Assembly: GCA_035079385.1 (NCBI GenBank) | Contig: JAVHKY010000063.1 | Coordinates: 1,674,001-1,738,000, forward strand | Direction: 5' to 3' | DNA: 64,000 bases | Source: Aspidiotus rigidus | Lineage: Eukaryota; Arthropoda; Insecta; Hemiptera; Diaspididae | Shown: positions 48,501 to 63,444 of the stretch, piece by piece | Position numbering within the stretch: position 1 is the stretch's first letter | Layout: every line of letters begins with the position of its first letter | The notes under the pieces: model-generated | Seen by the model: only the letters and a program-made list of their open reading frames with translations | What the model was told of the DNA's origin: nothing | The model's database searches: none | Made by a program: the position numbers and the translations under genes

Positions 48501-48799
48501 TCAGTAATTTGTATTCGAACTTCGAAATTGTAGATGGAAATGCAAGAGCAAAAATTATCAAAATACGTAACATGTATTTGCGAAATTATAAACAAATTGA
48601 GGTAGACTAGAATGTATTTAAGAAGAGTCAAACAATTTTAGAGAACAAACAAATAAACGCGAAATTAAAAAGTATTAAAAGGTCCAGAAAAGAAATAGGT
48701 ACTAAACATAAGAATTTTTGAAACTAGTCGAAAGAATTAAATAAGTAATATAAAACAAAATGAAGGTAAGAAATGTAGTTTAAAACTTGAACAACTAGG
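45579..48799. other. anonymous AT-rich DNA
   Basis: No gene is recognised. Between 45590 and 45700 the words CGTGAC/TCATGACGGTTTTTCGTGAC recur several times, perhaps a small degenerate repeat. Confidence 0.35.
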
Positions 48800-48945
48800 T
48801 TTCCAGGCTGCGAAACTCGACCGGTTTCGAGATCTATCATCTTCAGGAGTAAACTGAATTGCGGCTAAGAAAAGAGGTGAGAGGAGACAGGGAGAAAGCG
48901 AGAAATCAGGTTGAGTCGGGAAGCTTTCCAGGTTGCGATATTCAG
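48800..48945 (-). repeat. degenerate CTGAAGA/GAAAC module and partial repeat (site E)
   Basis: On the minus strand CTCCTGAAGATGATAG leads to GAAACCGGTCG (48814-48865), the layout of the other hammerhead-like sites, but stem II is short (AGAT/ATCT overlapping the core). TTTCCAGGCTGCGA (about 48800) recurs as TTTCCAGGTTGCGA (about 48926). Confidence 0.35.
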
Positions 48946-51169
48946 CCCCATAACATCATGTCATTATTCGAACAGTACCATTGTTTGGAAGATTGAAAAT
49001 GCTGGAAATTTAAGGATCATTTCGGACTCGTATTTTCGAGTGCAAAGAAATATAAATCGTATCTTGAAGGTGGAAATTGTATTTAGTAATTTGTCTACCA
49101 AACATACACGAATTGTCATTATATTTCCATTTGAATAACTCTGGTCGTTCAGTTACAAACACAGCAACCGTCGAGTTGTTGAAAATTTCGAATATATGAC
49201 CATATTTTCAGTGTTATACGATAAACATGTAAATATTGCTCATGGAAACTGGTAGAACTCATTTACAACACGTCGGAACCGCAGAGAAGCCAAGGTTCTG
49301 GAAGTACTACGAGATTATTTGATGATTGAAATATTGCCCCTCATAGTCGTGTGCACACATCAATTCCTATAGATTCGCTGCATGATCTGTTCACAATAGC
49401 GCGCGCAATAGTGAAGGAAAATAGAAATAGCTTGTGCATGAATTTCAGGTTCCCTCGATTAGGAGTGTCTTCTTATGCGATTGATCGATACAGGGATACA
49501 GTATGTAATATAGCAATGTATATATTCACTGGCATCCCGCAAGTCGGGAATAAAATTGGGAAATTTTACATTTTTGTTCGTACGGTGCCACCAGTAAGTT
49601 ATCTAACGCAGGAAAAAAAAGAAAAAGAAGAATCACATATTGATAATTTTTGTATAAGTGGTCACGCGTTCAATCAGTTGGAATCAATATTTCTAAAAGT
49701 AAAATCATTTCTAACTCCCTACCCCCTTTCGTTATTTTCAGTACGTACCGGTACATGACATTTGTAAGCCAATTCCTATCTTTTACCATTTTCATTCTTA
49801 ACACGACTGACTTTCCAAACAGGGAGTTGATTGTTGGAAGTAAATGAAACGTAAATTTATCCGGTACTAAGAGAATAAATTAGAAAGGAATAATATGGAC
49901 CTCTTTAGTCAGTAAATCCTGTACGTATTTGAAAAGAATTCGTTAGATTTTATTACGTTTTTGGAACGGTAAATCGATTGTACCTAATACCTCAAATCGT
50001 ATTTTCTTTACTCTTACATTTTCTCTGATCAAAAATTCAACAACTGGTATGTCTCCAAAGCTCGTTAACGATCAAAGGCTGATATAAAATGTTATGTTCA
50101 ATTTGTGTAATTAGGTTACCCAATTCGTAAAATCGACAATGGCTTCGTCGAATTTGTTTAGGTACTCAATTTGTTTTCCGTCTCCTCAGGACAAAAAAGC
50201 TTCAGAAGGACCTTAAAAGTTAATAATTTTTTCCCCCTATTCTTTTTGCATTTTCTCCTTCGTTTTTTTTGTTTGTTTTATTTTGTTTTTTTTTGTTTTC
50301 TTTTGTGTTTTTTTTAATAATTTTTCTCTGGTTGGATGTAATAAAAAAAAAAAAGTCAACGTTTTCTGGAATATTTTCACTGATATACATGGTTATTACA
50401 ATCATTTCAGGAGGTCATCTGGATCCGTACGAAGCGTCCTGTACAGAACCAACTTTGGAAAAAGAATTGAGCGCGAGTGAAAACCAGCGCGAAAAAAACA
50501 ACTTCCTATAATTTGATCAGATATTCTTGGAACAACTCTCTGGCGTAACCATTGAAATTCTTTTCAAAAACACTTGGAAGGGCTCAAAATGTTGCTGATT
50601 TAATGAATTCTGTGAAAAAGCTGCCAAATTCACGAAGTCGGCATCTACGCGAATTAGGAGTTACATAATATCGATACAATCTATTTGTGATTTGTTTCTT
50701 TTTGGGTTTACCAACTTCTGTACTCTTGTCAGTACATTTTTGGCCTTCGGTGGATTTCTATCCGAAAGTGCTTGCTTAATAAATATATATAATAGTATAT
50801 ATTTATTTATTAACGAGCTATATGAACTACACTGAGGGTTATCAGCTCGGTGGTTTATTTAAAGTTAGTAATTACGTAACATAATTATTGTTACATCTTA
50901 TAAATTCAGAGGGGGTAATTACTAGATTATTGAGAGATTGTTAGAAAATGGTAGTACTTAGTAAGTTAGAGAATTTTTTTTTTTTTTTTAATGTTGGAAT
51001 AGTAGTAAGTGCGACGTAAATAATCGAGAAAGAGGATTATTGTATCCGAGTTGTTTCCCAGAACTTGCGCGAGGACGGAAGGGACATTTAATAAAGATCG
51101 GAGAGATGCGAGCATAGGACAAGAAAAGACGTAGATAGAATGTTTTCTTCCGAACTACGAGCCATTAGA
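48946..51169. other. anonymous AT-rich DNA
   Basis: It contains a 135-codon open frame (49351-49758) with no recognised motif, which I do not call as a gene. T-rich and A-rich tracts lie at 50220-50355. Confidence 0.35.
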
Positions 51170-51503
51170 ATTAAATAAATGAAGAATTACACGCACGTAA
51201 CAGTTTCTTCGCTAATCGAACACAAATTAAAATTACATGACACTAAATTTTTTTAAAAAACAAATTTAGAAAATTTTTGAAAAATAAACGGAGGTAAAAC
51301 AAAATAAAATCAAATCAAAGTAAATCGAAATATAAGTCAAGAGGTAGACAATTAGAATAAAATCAAATCAAATTATAAGTCAAGATCGAGGTAGAAATTT
51401 TAGTTAAAAGTTTGATTGAAAATTTGTGTTTCATGTAATTTCAATTTGTGTTCGATTAGCGAAGAAACTGTTACGTGCGTGTAATTCTTATCATTTATTT
51501 AAT
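51170..51503. repeat. foldback element, ~65-bp inverted repeats
   Basis: ATTAAATAAATGAAGAATTA at the left pairs with the right arm ending at 51503, and the match continues through CACGCACGTAACAG, TTTCTTCGCTAATCG and AACACAAATT. The interior has a direct duplication of a segment with AATAAAATCAAATCAAA (near 51303 and 51355). TTAA lies at both outer edges, but the ends do not otherwise look like piggyBac. Confidence 0.7.
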
Positions 51504-52508
51504 AAAGAAAAGACGTGTTCAGCTGTTAGAGTTTCTTTCTGACAGTAAGAACAAGATGGGGGAGCCAGAAGATCAGAAATGATGAGGTCGGAGTGAGAGG
51601 TCTCAAATTTCTAGGAGTGATTACAATATAATTTCATTTTTCTTGGAGCATGAAAAATTTAATTATTAACAATGACGATGTACGAGAAATATTGATCAAG
51701 AAACTAAAACATCATATGGGGTTGTTTTTTTTTAAACGGTTCTCTAAATTCTTTTTGAAAAAACCTGTTTCTACTCATATTTTCTGAGGTGACGTTTCAA
51801 AATTGACCATGTTGCAAAGAATGATAATCGAGAGCCATACTTGGTTAGTTATTGCACTACGGAAGAAAAATCGTAAAATTATACAGTTTATGATGAGAAA
51901 ATTAGTCATTTATTTAGATGCATAAACTGATGATTCTCTCCCTACAATGAATCAATTATCACCTTTTCTGAGGTTTTTAATTATATTTGACTATCGGAAC
52001 GACGACTTCATCTTGGTATCAAGTTTTCCTGACTGATGTAAAAGTGGATTGTAAATTTTTTTATCGTTTATTTTACATTTTTTTATGTCTTCGAAAATCG
52101 TGCATTAATGAAGACAACATTTCATCAGACGATGGTCAAAAGTTTATTCAGTGCTATGGAGGAGAAGGTCGTTTAACAAGCATATTCTAGCTGCTTCTGT
52201 GACACGCGTATATACCCTACGACATTCAAAGAAAAAAAGACTGAAATTGTGATTAGAATCTGGAAGTGTGCGCATCACTCCAAGAGCGTGTTATCTAGTT
52301 TGTCGAAGAGGCTGCAGGGAAAAGTTTTCTTAATGCTAAATTTTTTCAAATTTGCTTCAAAGGAACAGAAGTACATTTATCATGTTATAATCATTTTTCT
52401 TCTTATTGTTTTTTTTTTTTTTCTTGTTTCTCCGATTTCTGTGTGTGGAAACGGTAGCTTTTCATTATCTAACAATGAGATAGTAAAAGTTGAATGCATA
52501 GATACCTA
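51504..52508. other. anonymous AT-rich DNA
   Basis: Nothing is recognised here apart from short open frames without motif. Confidence 0.4.
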
Positions 52509-52695
52509 CATTCATAGAAATATTTTAGTACTTATTCCTAAAATTAGAGTAAACTGAGGACAGTATGGATATTTTGTGAATCATTACTATAATTTTTACT
52601 TCTCATAAAAATTATAGTAATGATTCACAAAATATCCATACCGTCCTCAGTTTACTCTAATTTTAGGAATAAGTACTAAAATATTTCTATGAGTG
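52509..52695. mobile_element. near-perfect palindromic MITE with TA flanks, copy 2
   Basis: It has the same arms as 29133-29385, with TA on both sides (52507-52508 and 52696-52697). The central 66 bases of copy 1, including its loop, are missing, so the arms meet at TTCTCAT with almost no loop. Confidence 0.8.
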
Positions 52696-53971
52696 TAGGT
52701 ACTTACGTAATAAAACTTATTTGATTCGTAGCTATTGCCGAGAAATTATTTAAAAACTCGCTTCGCTAGCTATATTCTTATAAGCTTATAACGCAGTATT
52801 TGAATGTCCAATTGGCAAATTGTTACAAAATCACAATTTCTTTTCTTTTCTTTTCTTTTCTTTTCTTTTCTTTTCTTTTCTTTCGTTTGTTTTTGTTTTT
52901 CCGAAGTTTATGAAACACTCGATATCAATCGAGTGATATTTCCGTTCATGTCAACAGCAAAATTCATAAAATGAGTGTAATTTCTCACAAAATAAGTTCT
53001 TTCGATTACTCACATTCCTATGCTAATCATGATGACGATGGCAAGAAGTGCGCGGCATACTTCACGAGGTAATCTCATTACGAGTACCATCATTAGTTTG
53101 TGATGTCGGATTCTTTGAAGTTTTCAAACCTTGTATTCATTTACAAAAAATCTTTTTAGAAAAATCTGTTTCACTGATGGGAAAAATTTGTCGTGGAATT
53201 TTTCGTCGCATCGACATTCTCGAGTATTTTAAATCGCTTCGCGTTTGTAAATACCATCGCCAGCCAGAACACGATATGTGATAATGAAAAGCAAACTATC
53301 CATTTAAAAATACTAAAAGCGAATTTTGCGTAAATAGGGTTTGCGTGCTCGCACGACTCGAGCAACGTTAAAAAATTACTTTTTGTAGGTATCCATGGTA
53401 CATTTCATCGATCAGAAAATTTCTCGCCTCGTTGGACTAATAACAGATTTATGGAAGGGTGTGACCGAAGATATGACGACATTTATATTGATAACTGAAA
53501 AAACTCGAATAAATAAGATCCTCCTTCGCACGATCATTTATTAACAATTTAACACAGTATGCTGCGACATTTTTTATTTTTACAATATACCAAATTAGTC
53601 TTCTTAAACGAAAATGTGATCTTTGAACGAATTTTGTTTTGAATGTATTAGCTAGTTTGGCTACATTTGAGGAAAAAACTACTGTAATAAATATCGAAAG
53701 TGTGCTTTAATGATACGTACGATTTGGATGGCAGTGAAAGTAAAAAGCTTGAAACTAGGTACTCTTAATTAAAAACTCAATTGACGATACTCATGATTAC
53801 GTAATCGCCATATATTTTGCTAATTGTAACCGCACAATGGTGTATTACTATATCTAGTTAAATTGGTGCAGGGGAATCAAATGACAAAAATAAGAGACTT
53901 CTCAGGTGCTAGCCTATGTATCTCTACAACGACATCGAAAAACAAAGAAAATCCTAATGGAATATTTATGT
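52696..53971. other. anonymous DNA with a (TTTTC)n run
   Basis: A TTTTC microsatellite lies at 52837-52884. No gene is recognised. Confidence 0.45.
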
Positions 53972-54160
53972 ATTCTGTTGGCTGGTAACAAGTTGCGTCC
54001 CAGACAATTTTATGATGTTTGAGTGGCGGCCCACCAAAAAATTGACTTGCATGATTTGCATCCTTCGAAAAAATAAGATGTACGATTTGCGTCCTGGAGT
54101 AAAATGACCAATATAGTTCCGTCCCACAATTAGTTGAATTGCGGCCGTAGCCCAGTTTAC

Positions 54161-54535
54161 CGTTCCTTTTTTGGCCTCACCTTTTTATCTACCGATGTTG
54201 TTGAAGAATGCTTCGCCGAGGACTTCGGACCCATTGAGCCGGAAGATCGTGCAGCTCAAGACTTGGCTTCATACGTGCATGACAAGTACATCAAGAACGA
54301 CGCCAAGTATCCACCAAATATATGGGCTGCATATGCAGCTCATAAAATTCGAACAATTGGATGGAATGTTCTACCACAGCCATCCTCACATTTTTTTTCT
54401 AACCGATGCACTATTGGATGTGCAAGACATATCTTACATTAAGATGAGGAGTATAGGTTGTCCCCTGCAGCATGTCAAAAAGAGAATTTCATTGCCGAAA
54501 CAATGGCACAATTAGATGGAAAAGAAATTACCTGA
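54161..54535 (+). pseudogene. MULE transposase C-terminal fragment (FLYWCH/MULE type)
   Basis: The frame opens directly behind the left terminal array with RSFFGLTFLSTDVVEECF, then RAAQDLASYVHDKYIKNDA and YPPNIWAAYAAHKIRT. The TNNxxE motif with the third catalytic residue is deleted at this point, and after a frameshift near 54360 the match resumes as GMFYHSHPHIFFLTDALLD. A second shift near 54470 gives KENFIAETMAQLDGKEIT and a TGA at 54533-54535. The fragment starts at the same protein position as the one at 45.4 kb. It cannot be catalytic. Confidence 0.75.
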
Positions 54536-54688
54536 TTTGAATTTGTGCGCTTACTTTCTCTAAAGTTTTACCGCCTAAAAGTTTGTGAATATTTCAGTGT
54601 AATAAGCTACTTCAAAATGTAGACCCATATTTTGCAAATTAGTATTTCAATTGAATAGTACTGTACTGTTTTCAAGATCTCATTCAAT

Positions 54689-54845
54689 AAGTAAATTCAA
54701 AACAATTTTTTCGTGCAAGGAAAATTTCATCAAAATTATTTTATTTTCGGCTCTGCCCGCACATAAGTACAAAATTATACAAAAATTATAAGCTTTACGT
54801 TTCGGCTGACCCGCAGCCTTCATCAGAAGCTAATAAAATAATTTT
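54689..54845 (-). mobile_element. 157-base retroposon-like insertion with hammerhead-like core
   Basis: GATCTCATTCAAT (13 bases) flanks the segment on both sides (54676-54688 and 54846-54858), a target duplication. Inside, ATCAAAATTATTTTATT at 54729-54745 is exactly inverted at 54832-54848, closing a hairpin that surrounds the hammerhead-like motif. The variable-length duplication and lack of coding sequence suggest a retrozyme-like or Penelope-derived insertion rather than a DNA transposon. The inverted arm overlaps the right duplication by three bases, so the exact border is slightly ambiguous. Confidence 0.65.
54781..54840 (-). ncRNA. hammerhead-ribozyme-like motif (site C)
   Basis: On the minus strand CTGATGA (54820-54826, exact consensus) is followed by A, a 5-bp stem II GGCTG/CAGCC with loop CGGGT, and GAAAC (54799-54803). 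A 17-bp helix formed by 54729-54745 and 54832-54848 could serve as stem I. Stem III and the cleavage position are not obvious, so self-cleavage is unproven. This is the best core in the window. Confidence 0.5.
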
Positions 54846-54967
54846 GATCTCATTCAATGTTCCATTTTTCTAGGGAGGCCGCAATTCGTACATCGCTTTT
54901 TTGACTGAGCCGCAATTCGTAGTAAAACGCCTTTTTTGGCCACAACTCGTGATTTGCCATTCTGTTG

Positions 54968-57772
<2,805 letters not shown>

Positions 57773-60700
57773 AATACAAAAACATGACTGACGCTTGAAC
57801 GAGATTATTTTTGAGTACGAGCTGCGCGATACGCACCCTCAATGTAAACGAATAATATATAACACATCTGTTATTTCACATTTGTGGATAATAATGAACC
57901 ATTGTAGTGCATTGTTATTGACTGTTTTTCGTCTCACCAAAAGAGCTCAACTTCTACCTCCAAAATTGATTGTATGATGGCATGTTTCTCTGGTATACGT
58001 ATAAAAAGATGTCCCTACTTGTATTATATATTTCGATACTGACATTGTAATGTCATTGTCAGATCGATTACTCTTCCTCTTAATATTTTTTATTCAAGAT
58101 TAAGGGTATAATCTCTTATTCAACTCGTCTCCTTTCCGTCACTCGTCCGCTTGTAGCAAAAAATCTTCGCAACTATTATTTGAACTGGCTTTTGCCCGCT
58201 TGATAAGATACGACGAAAAGTATCAATACCGGTATACATATATCCTCAGGATAGGTTCAGGAATTACAATTGAAAGTAGTAATTGTATCACAAGAAGTTT
58301 AATTTCTCGATTTCTTTTCGGCAAATGTTGGTTTTACCCCTTGAGTACGTATTGTAAATCAGAAAATTGATCGCGATAGAAGCATTAATTGATTAAATTG
58401 TTTGAAAAATTCTCTCTCATTTTCCACGTTCAAGAAATAAAAGATATATATTCGTAAAGATGATTTGTATTTCACCAAGGAAAAAGTTTTGTCTATCTTT
58501 TGCGTTCTCCCTGTATTGAGAAACGCATGAAGGTGATAATGAACGTATTATTGCATGAGAATCTATTTCCGTCAATACAAAACGCATATTATATTTTACG
58601 CACGCAGAATATTGGCTATACGGGATTACCATGCACATTTTTTTACTTTCAGAACAAAAAATAAATCTGTGGAATCACAAAGACGCGAATTATAGAGGAG
58701 AAAATTCGTAACTTAATTTCGTCGAAAAGATTTGATCATTATTACGGCACGTTAAGTTCGGCTGCAATCCTTGTCATTTTTTCAAAGTATGGACTTCACC
58801 TAAAGTCGATTTTTGGGTTCGACGTGCAACATGGCCGACAAAGATTTCTCATAGGTGGATGATAAGATACAGACAAGGATAAAGGTTGAAATAATTTAAT
58901 AATTATAGTGAAAACCAAAACTTGAAGAACGCCATTTAGTGAATTTAAAAAAAAAAATGAAACTGCAATGATCGCTGGCTGGATTTTTCTTTATGATCAT
59001 CGTACTTCGTCTTACAAAGATCGTGCCCCTTTTACCTAAGCGCCATTAAGTTACTCCTTTCGGGTGTGATGTGTACATATCATATTTATTTGCTCAACGG
59101 ATACGAAGAAATTGAATTTTATTTATTTAGTAGGAAGAAGAAACTCGAAAGATTGTTGCTATTTAATCGCTGAGTGGCTGCGAATGCGCGATGTAAAAAT
59201 CACTAAGGAATACAACAAACAACTTTATGAAGTGCTTTGGCAACATCCGCGGCGGTACATACCATTCGCGATCGGTGCAAGAAAAGTCAGTCGTACGATG
59301 ATAGTTTTTAATCGGAAAGAAATACACATACCGCTGAATGAAACCCGTTTTTATAGCAAAAACGTGTCAATTTTTGGCTTCGTCTACTATTATGCTGATG
59401 AAAACTTGCTTGGTAAGTTGGGTGTATATTTCTGGATTCTTGGTAGGAAAGAGACAGTCGTGGCAACACGCTTAATAAATATTATAAAGTTGTTTTTTTT
59501 TTTTTTCTTTTGACTGTATAAGTAAAATTACTATCCACAAAATACGAAAAGAAAAAAATTAAATCAACTCGCAACTTTCTTGCAACGAATCCTTTAAAAT
59601 TCTTTTATCGGTACTTACATCAGGCGTACTGTTTTTCTTTTTGTCTTTTATGATCGAAACAGTTGGATCGTGGAGAGCTTTCGTAGCAACATTTTGGAAA
59701 AACTTTCCTAATTTAAGGATATAGACATCGTCTGGAAAGCTCTCTCCTTTTTTATTATCGCAGCACTCATAATCCTAGATTCACATTTATGTATTCCTCG
59801 TCAACTCATCAAACATTGATGAAGTTTTTCGCATTCATTGTCGCAGCGCAGTCGTCGATAATTTTCAGAACAAATGTTCTCGAGTTTCTATAATGTTCAT
59901 CTTGAACTCGAGTGGAATATTATAACAAACCTTTAAATATTCAATGAAATTGTAGAGCTTTTGTTTTTTCGCGTCTCAAGAACAAGCACAAGGAAACACT
60001 CATCTATATTCAATCCAATCAATCATAAAAATTGTTGAGAAAAATAATAAAAGCCAATCGTGGCGATTTACAAAGACCCCAGAATTTTGGGCTGCAAAAA
60101 CTTTTACGATCACAATAAAACCAACCCATTGTACCCTAGCGATATAAATACAATCTCTTTATATATATAATATAAAAAAAAAGAATTATATTATTTGCTA
60201 CTGTACCTATTAACGTCTTGTACGTTACACGCGTTTTTCTTTCACTCTTTCGCTTCTTCTAATTCTCCTTCAGTCTTTCCCATCCTTGGTCTTCACATTT
60301 CAACAAAAATAGATAAATAAATAAAGATAATTCTGAAAATGAAAAGAAAAATGCCAGTCCAATCTATGAAAACAAAAAATATTCAATCCATTTGTCGAAG
60401 AGGCCAGTATTTTATATTTTTGTTTGCCGATTTTATATTCTTTTTATTGTTCCTTTGTTTCAAATATTTTCACCCCGTTTTTCTGATTATACATCTATAT
60501 ATATATATATGAATCTGTGTAGGTACAGATATTCGAGAGGCAGCAAAGTTGTTATTTCATTTTGTCAGATACGCATTTGTTGTTTTTCGACGGGTAAACC
60601 AACTTCATTTCTCAGTAGTTTCTTTTCTTCTTCTAGAAAAAAAAGTAAAAAAGTTTTGTAGAGTTGTTTTATTTGGAAATGAAGTTTGCGTTATTGTATA

Positions 60701-63101
60701 CATCTTATAAGAATTCATACGGCGTCGAGTTCCTTATTATCGGTGAAAGAGGTAATCTTTTCAAGCTATCATTTTTATATTTGCTTGTCAAGCTTCAGTA
60801 ATGTATGTATAAGAATCCTATAATGAATGGTCTACAGATGATAGAGAATATTGATTCTTGCTCTTAATTACAAATAGTGTGGGAAGAAATTTTAAACGGA
60901 AATTACGGATTCTGTCAACCTTTACATTAACGTACGAGTACACACATACGTCGCAATTTTCTTTGGAAGATATCATGATGAGTATAAACACGAGTGGTGT
61001 ATGTATATGTATATAAACATGGAAAATGAAAAACTTCAAGGGCGTGACACAAGCATTACATTTTTTTTTTTCTCTTTTTTCCCCGCTTTTTTCAAGATAA
61101 TGTGCTGAAAAATTATATATATATATATACGAAATAGAACAGTATGGTCGAGTTTATCAGAATTTGACAATCTTAAGCTATTGCACGTGTACGTGTACAG
61201 TATTGTGGCATGTGCGGTTTACAAACTAGAGAATTAGGGATGCCAAAAATACGTGGATGACGAATATTTTTGACAATGGTAGTTTAAGAACTCTAAAATA
61301 TGGGCATGCATAAATTAGAGATCCACTTACTGCTACCACTTTTTCTGGCTATCATCATCACAATATCATTTCCGTAAATTAGGATACATACAAAGACATC
61401 TAACTTTTCTCTTTGGGTGGGATGTTCTAATGTAAGTTTACGGTAAAACTCATGGTCATTTGTCTTCGTGTGGCGTCGAAGAAGAATCATATACATGCCA
61501 TCATCATGAGCTTCAAATAGGTTATTTTCGTACCTATCCAATTATAATATAAGAATTTCGAAAATAATTCGAAATTTATAGCATGTACAGGTAAAGAAGA
61601 CAGAGGAAAAAAATTAATGTCACAGTTTCAATTCGAATTGATTAAAGAAGTACCTGTGACTAGTTTCAAAAGGGGTATGAATGAAAAACTTGATTAAAAC
61701 TATACTTAAAACTTCGTACAATCTTCTAACGCGAATATATCAAGACTTTACGTGTATTCGTACTCCAATTGTGAAACGTTGAAGTGTTTTACGTTTTAGT
61801 TTGCGAACCCTGTGAATCGTATTGCGATAAAGTTCAACTCATAACACGAGAACTACCTTCATCCATAATATAATTATGTAGGTATTCATATAACTTATAG
61901 GGTGCCCGTGTAGCATAGGTATTTACCTTACTGATAACGTAGAACTAATCGTAGAATTTTAACGATATATTTAGAAGTACCTAAAGAAAAGTCTTCTAAT
62001 ATTCAAACTTAAAACAATTTTGATTGTAGGAATATACACTTCAGAACTTTAGCCGAAATGTTCTTTCACCTTTTGACGGAAAGTTATACCTAAATATAAT
62101 TTATATAATTTTGTTTTATAAAAAAATTTTATCGTCTATAACTCGTGATAGTTTTTGCACACCTACAGCTTCTCCTCATTGAGTTACTGCTTCGTATTTC
62201 TAAAAATTTATGCCTCGTTTGAAATCCAACCAATTAGAATTATGTCGTGTTACCTCGTAACATCACCCATGTTTATTCGGGAGTTCGTTGCTAGGATGCC
62301 ATTTATCGTTGAGAAACTCGTTTGGTAAACGACGACGGATGGAAAAGCAGAGATGTCACAGCGATCTGTCTCGATCTTATTTTGTAGTATTGGAATGTTT
62401 TCTGCAGTATGAAGCCACAGTAGACATTTTTAATTCAATCCACTTATTATATATCCGCTCTCTCTTCAAATTTCGGAATAACTACTGATAAGCAAATAGA
62501 TTAAAGATATTTTAATTCGAACGATTCTCAGCATCGTCGGAGATAAATTTGGATTTTCGCCAAAATCTTGTATCATCATTGATTGGTAAACTTTCTCATT
62601 CGGCTTCTAATTACAGGTATATATTAAGTATACATGTAATTAATAAAGAAATAATGCCTGGAAATTTTCGCTTACGTTTCAGAAAATCAAGCAATAAAAG
62701 ACTTTTTTGGAAAATTTTTCAATGAAAATCTACATATTTTTGAAGTATACAAATTCATTACGAAAAGGATCGGATGCTCAAGAAAATACCCCCGAAGCAG
62801 TGTATACAATCATACGATTTATGTCGATCATATAAATACACATAAGTCGATACGGTATACGCTTGTAAGGATAGGCTAACACATTATTCTTCAAAATCGT
62901 TTTCCTTTTTCGTGACTTCTTAGAGCATTATTTGCAGATCAAATAAAATAATCGAATGATTTTCGCTGAATTTACTCCTGAATCGAATTGTTCTTCTTCC
63001 AACGGTTAATCATGAGATTGCGGAATTATTAAACTATAGCGATCTCGATTTCAGTTTCTCGAATGGTTTCTCTTAATTAAAACGGAATAGGAAAAAGTAA
63101 G
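57773..63101. other. anonymous AT-rich DNA
   Basis: More than 5 kb without recognisable gene or transposon end. A 133-codon open frame (59112-59513) runs into a poly-T tract and has no recognised motif. Short (TA)n runs lie near 60496-60510 and 61116-61130. Confidence 0.4.

Positions 63102-63444
<343 letters not shown>

Larger units (their letters stand above)
53981..54958 (+). mobile_element. MULE with ~30-base iterated ends and 9-bp TSD
   Basis: ATTCTGTTG flanks the element (53972-53980 and 54959-54967), a perfect 9-base duplication. The left array has a TTGCGTCC/TTGCATCC/GGCGGCCC core about every 30-31 bases from 53992 to 54138; the right array has GGCCGCAATTCG-type cores near 54878, 54907 and 54937 in inverted orientation. 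The first bases (GCTGGTAACAAGTTGCGTCC) match the reversed last bases (ACGAGTTGTGGCC part). A transposase fragment lies inside, and a separate 157-base insertion (54689-54845) interrupts the right half. Confidence 0.85.

Noticed and set aside
49351..49758. 135-codon open frame
   Set aside because: Long for this composition but no motif, no convincing splice or promoter context and no duplicate copy; not supportable as a gene without expression or homology data.
59112..59513. 133-codon open frame
   Set aside because: Ends in a poly-T-derived poly-Phe run and has no recognised motif. It could be chance or an unrecognised exon.
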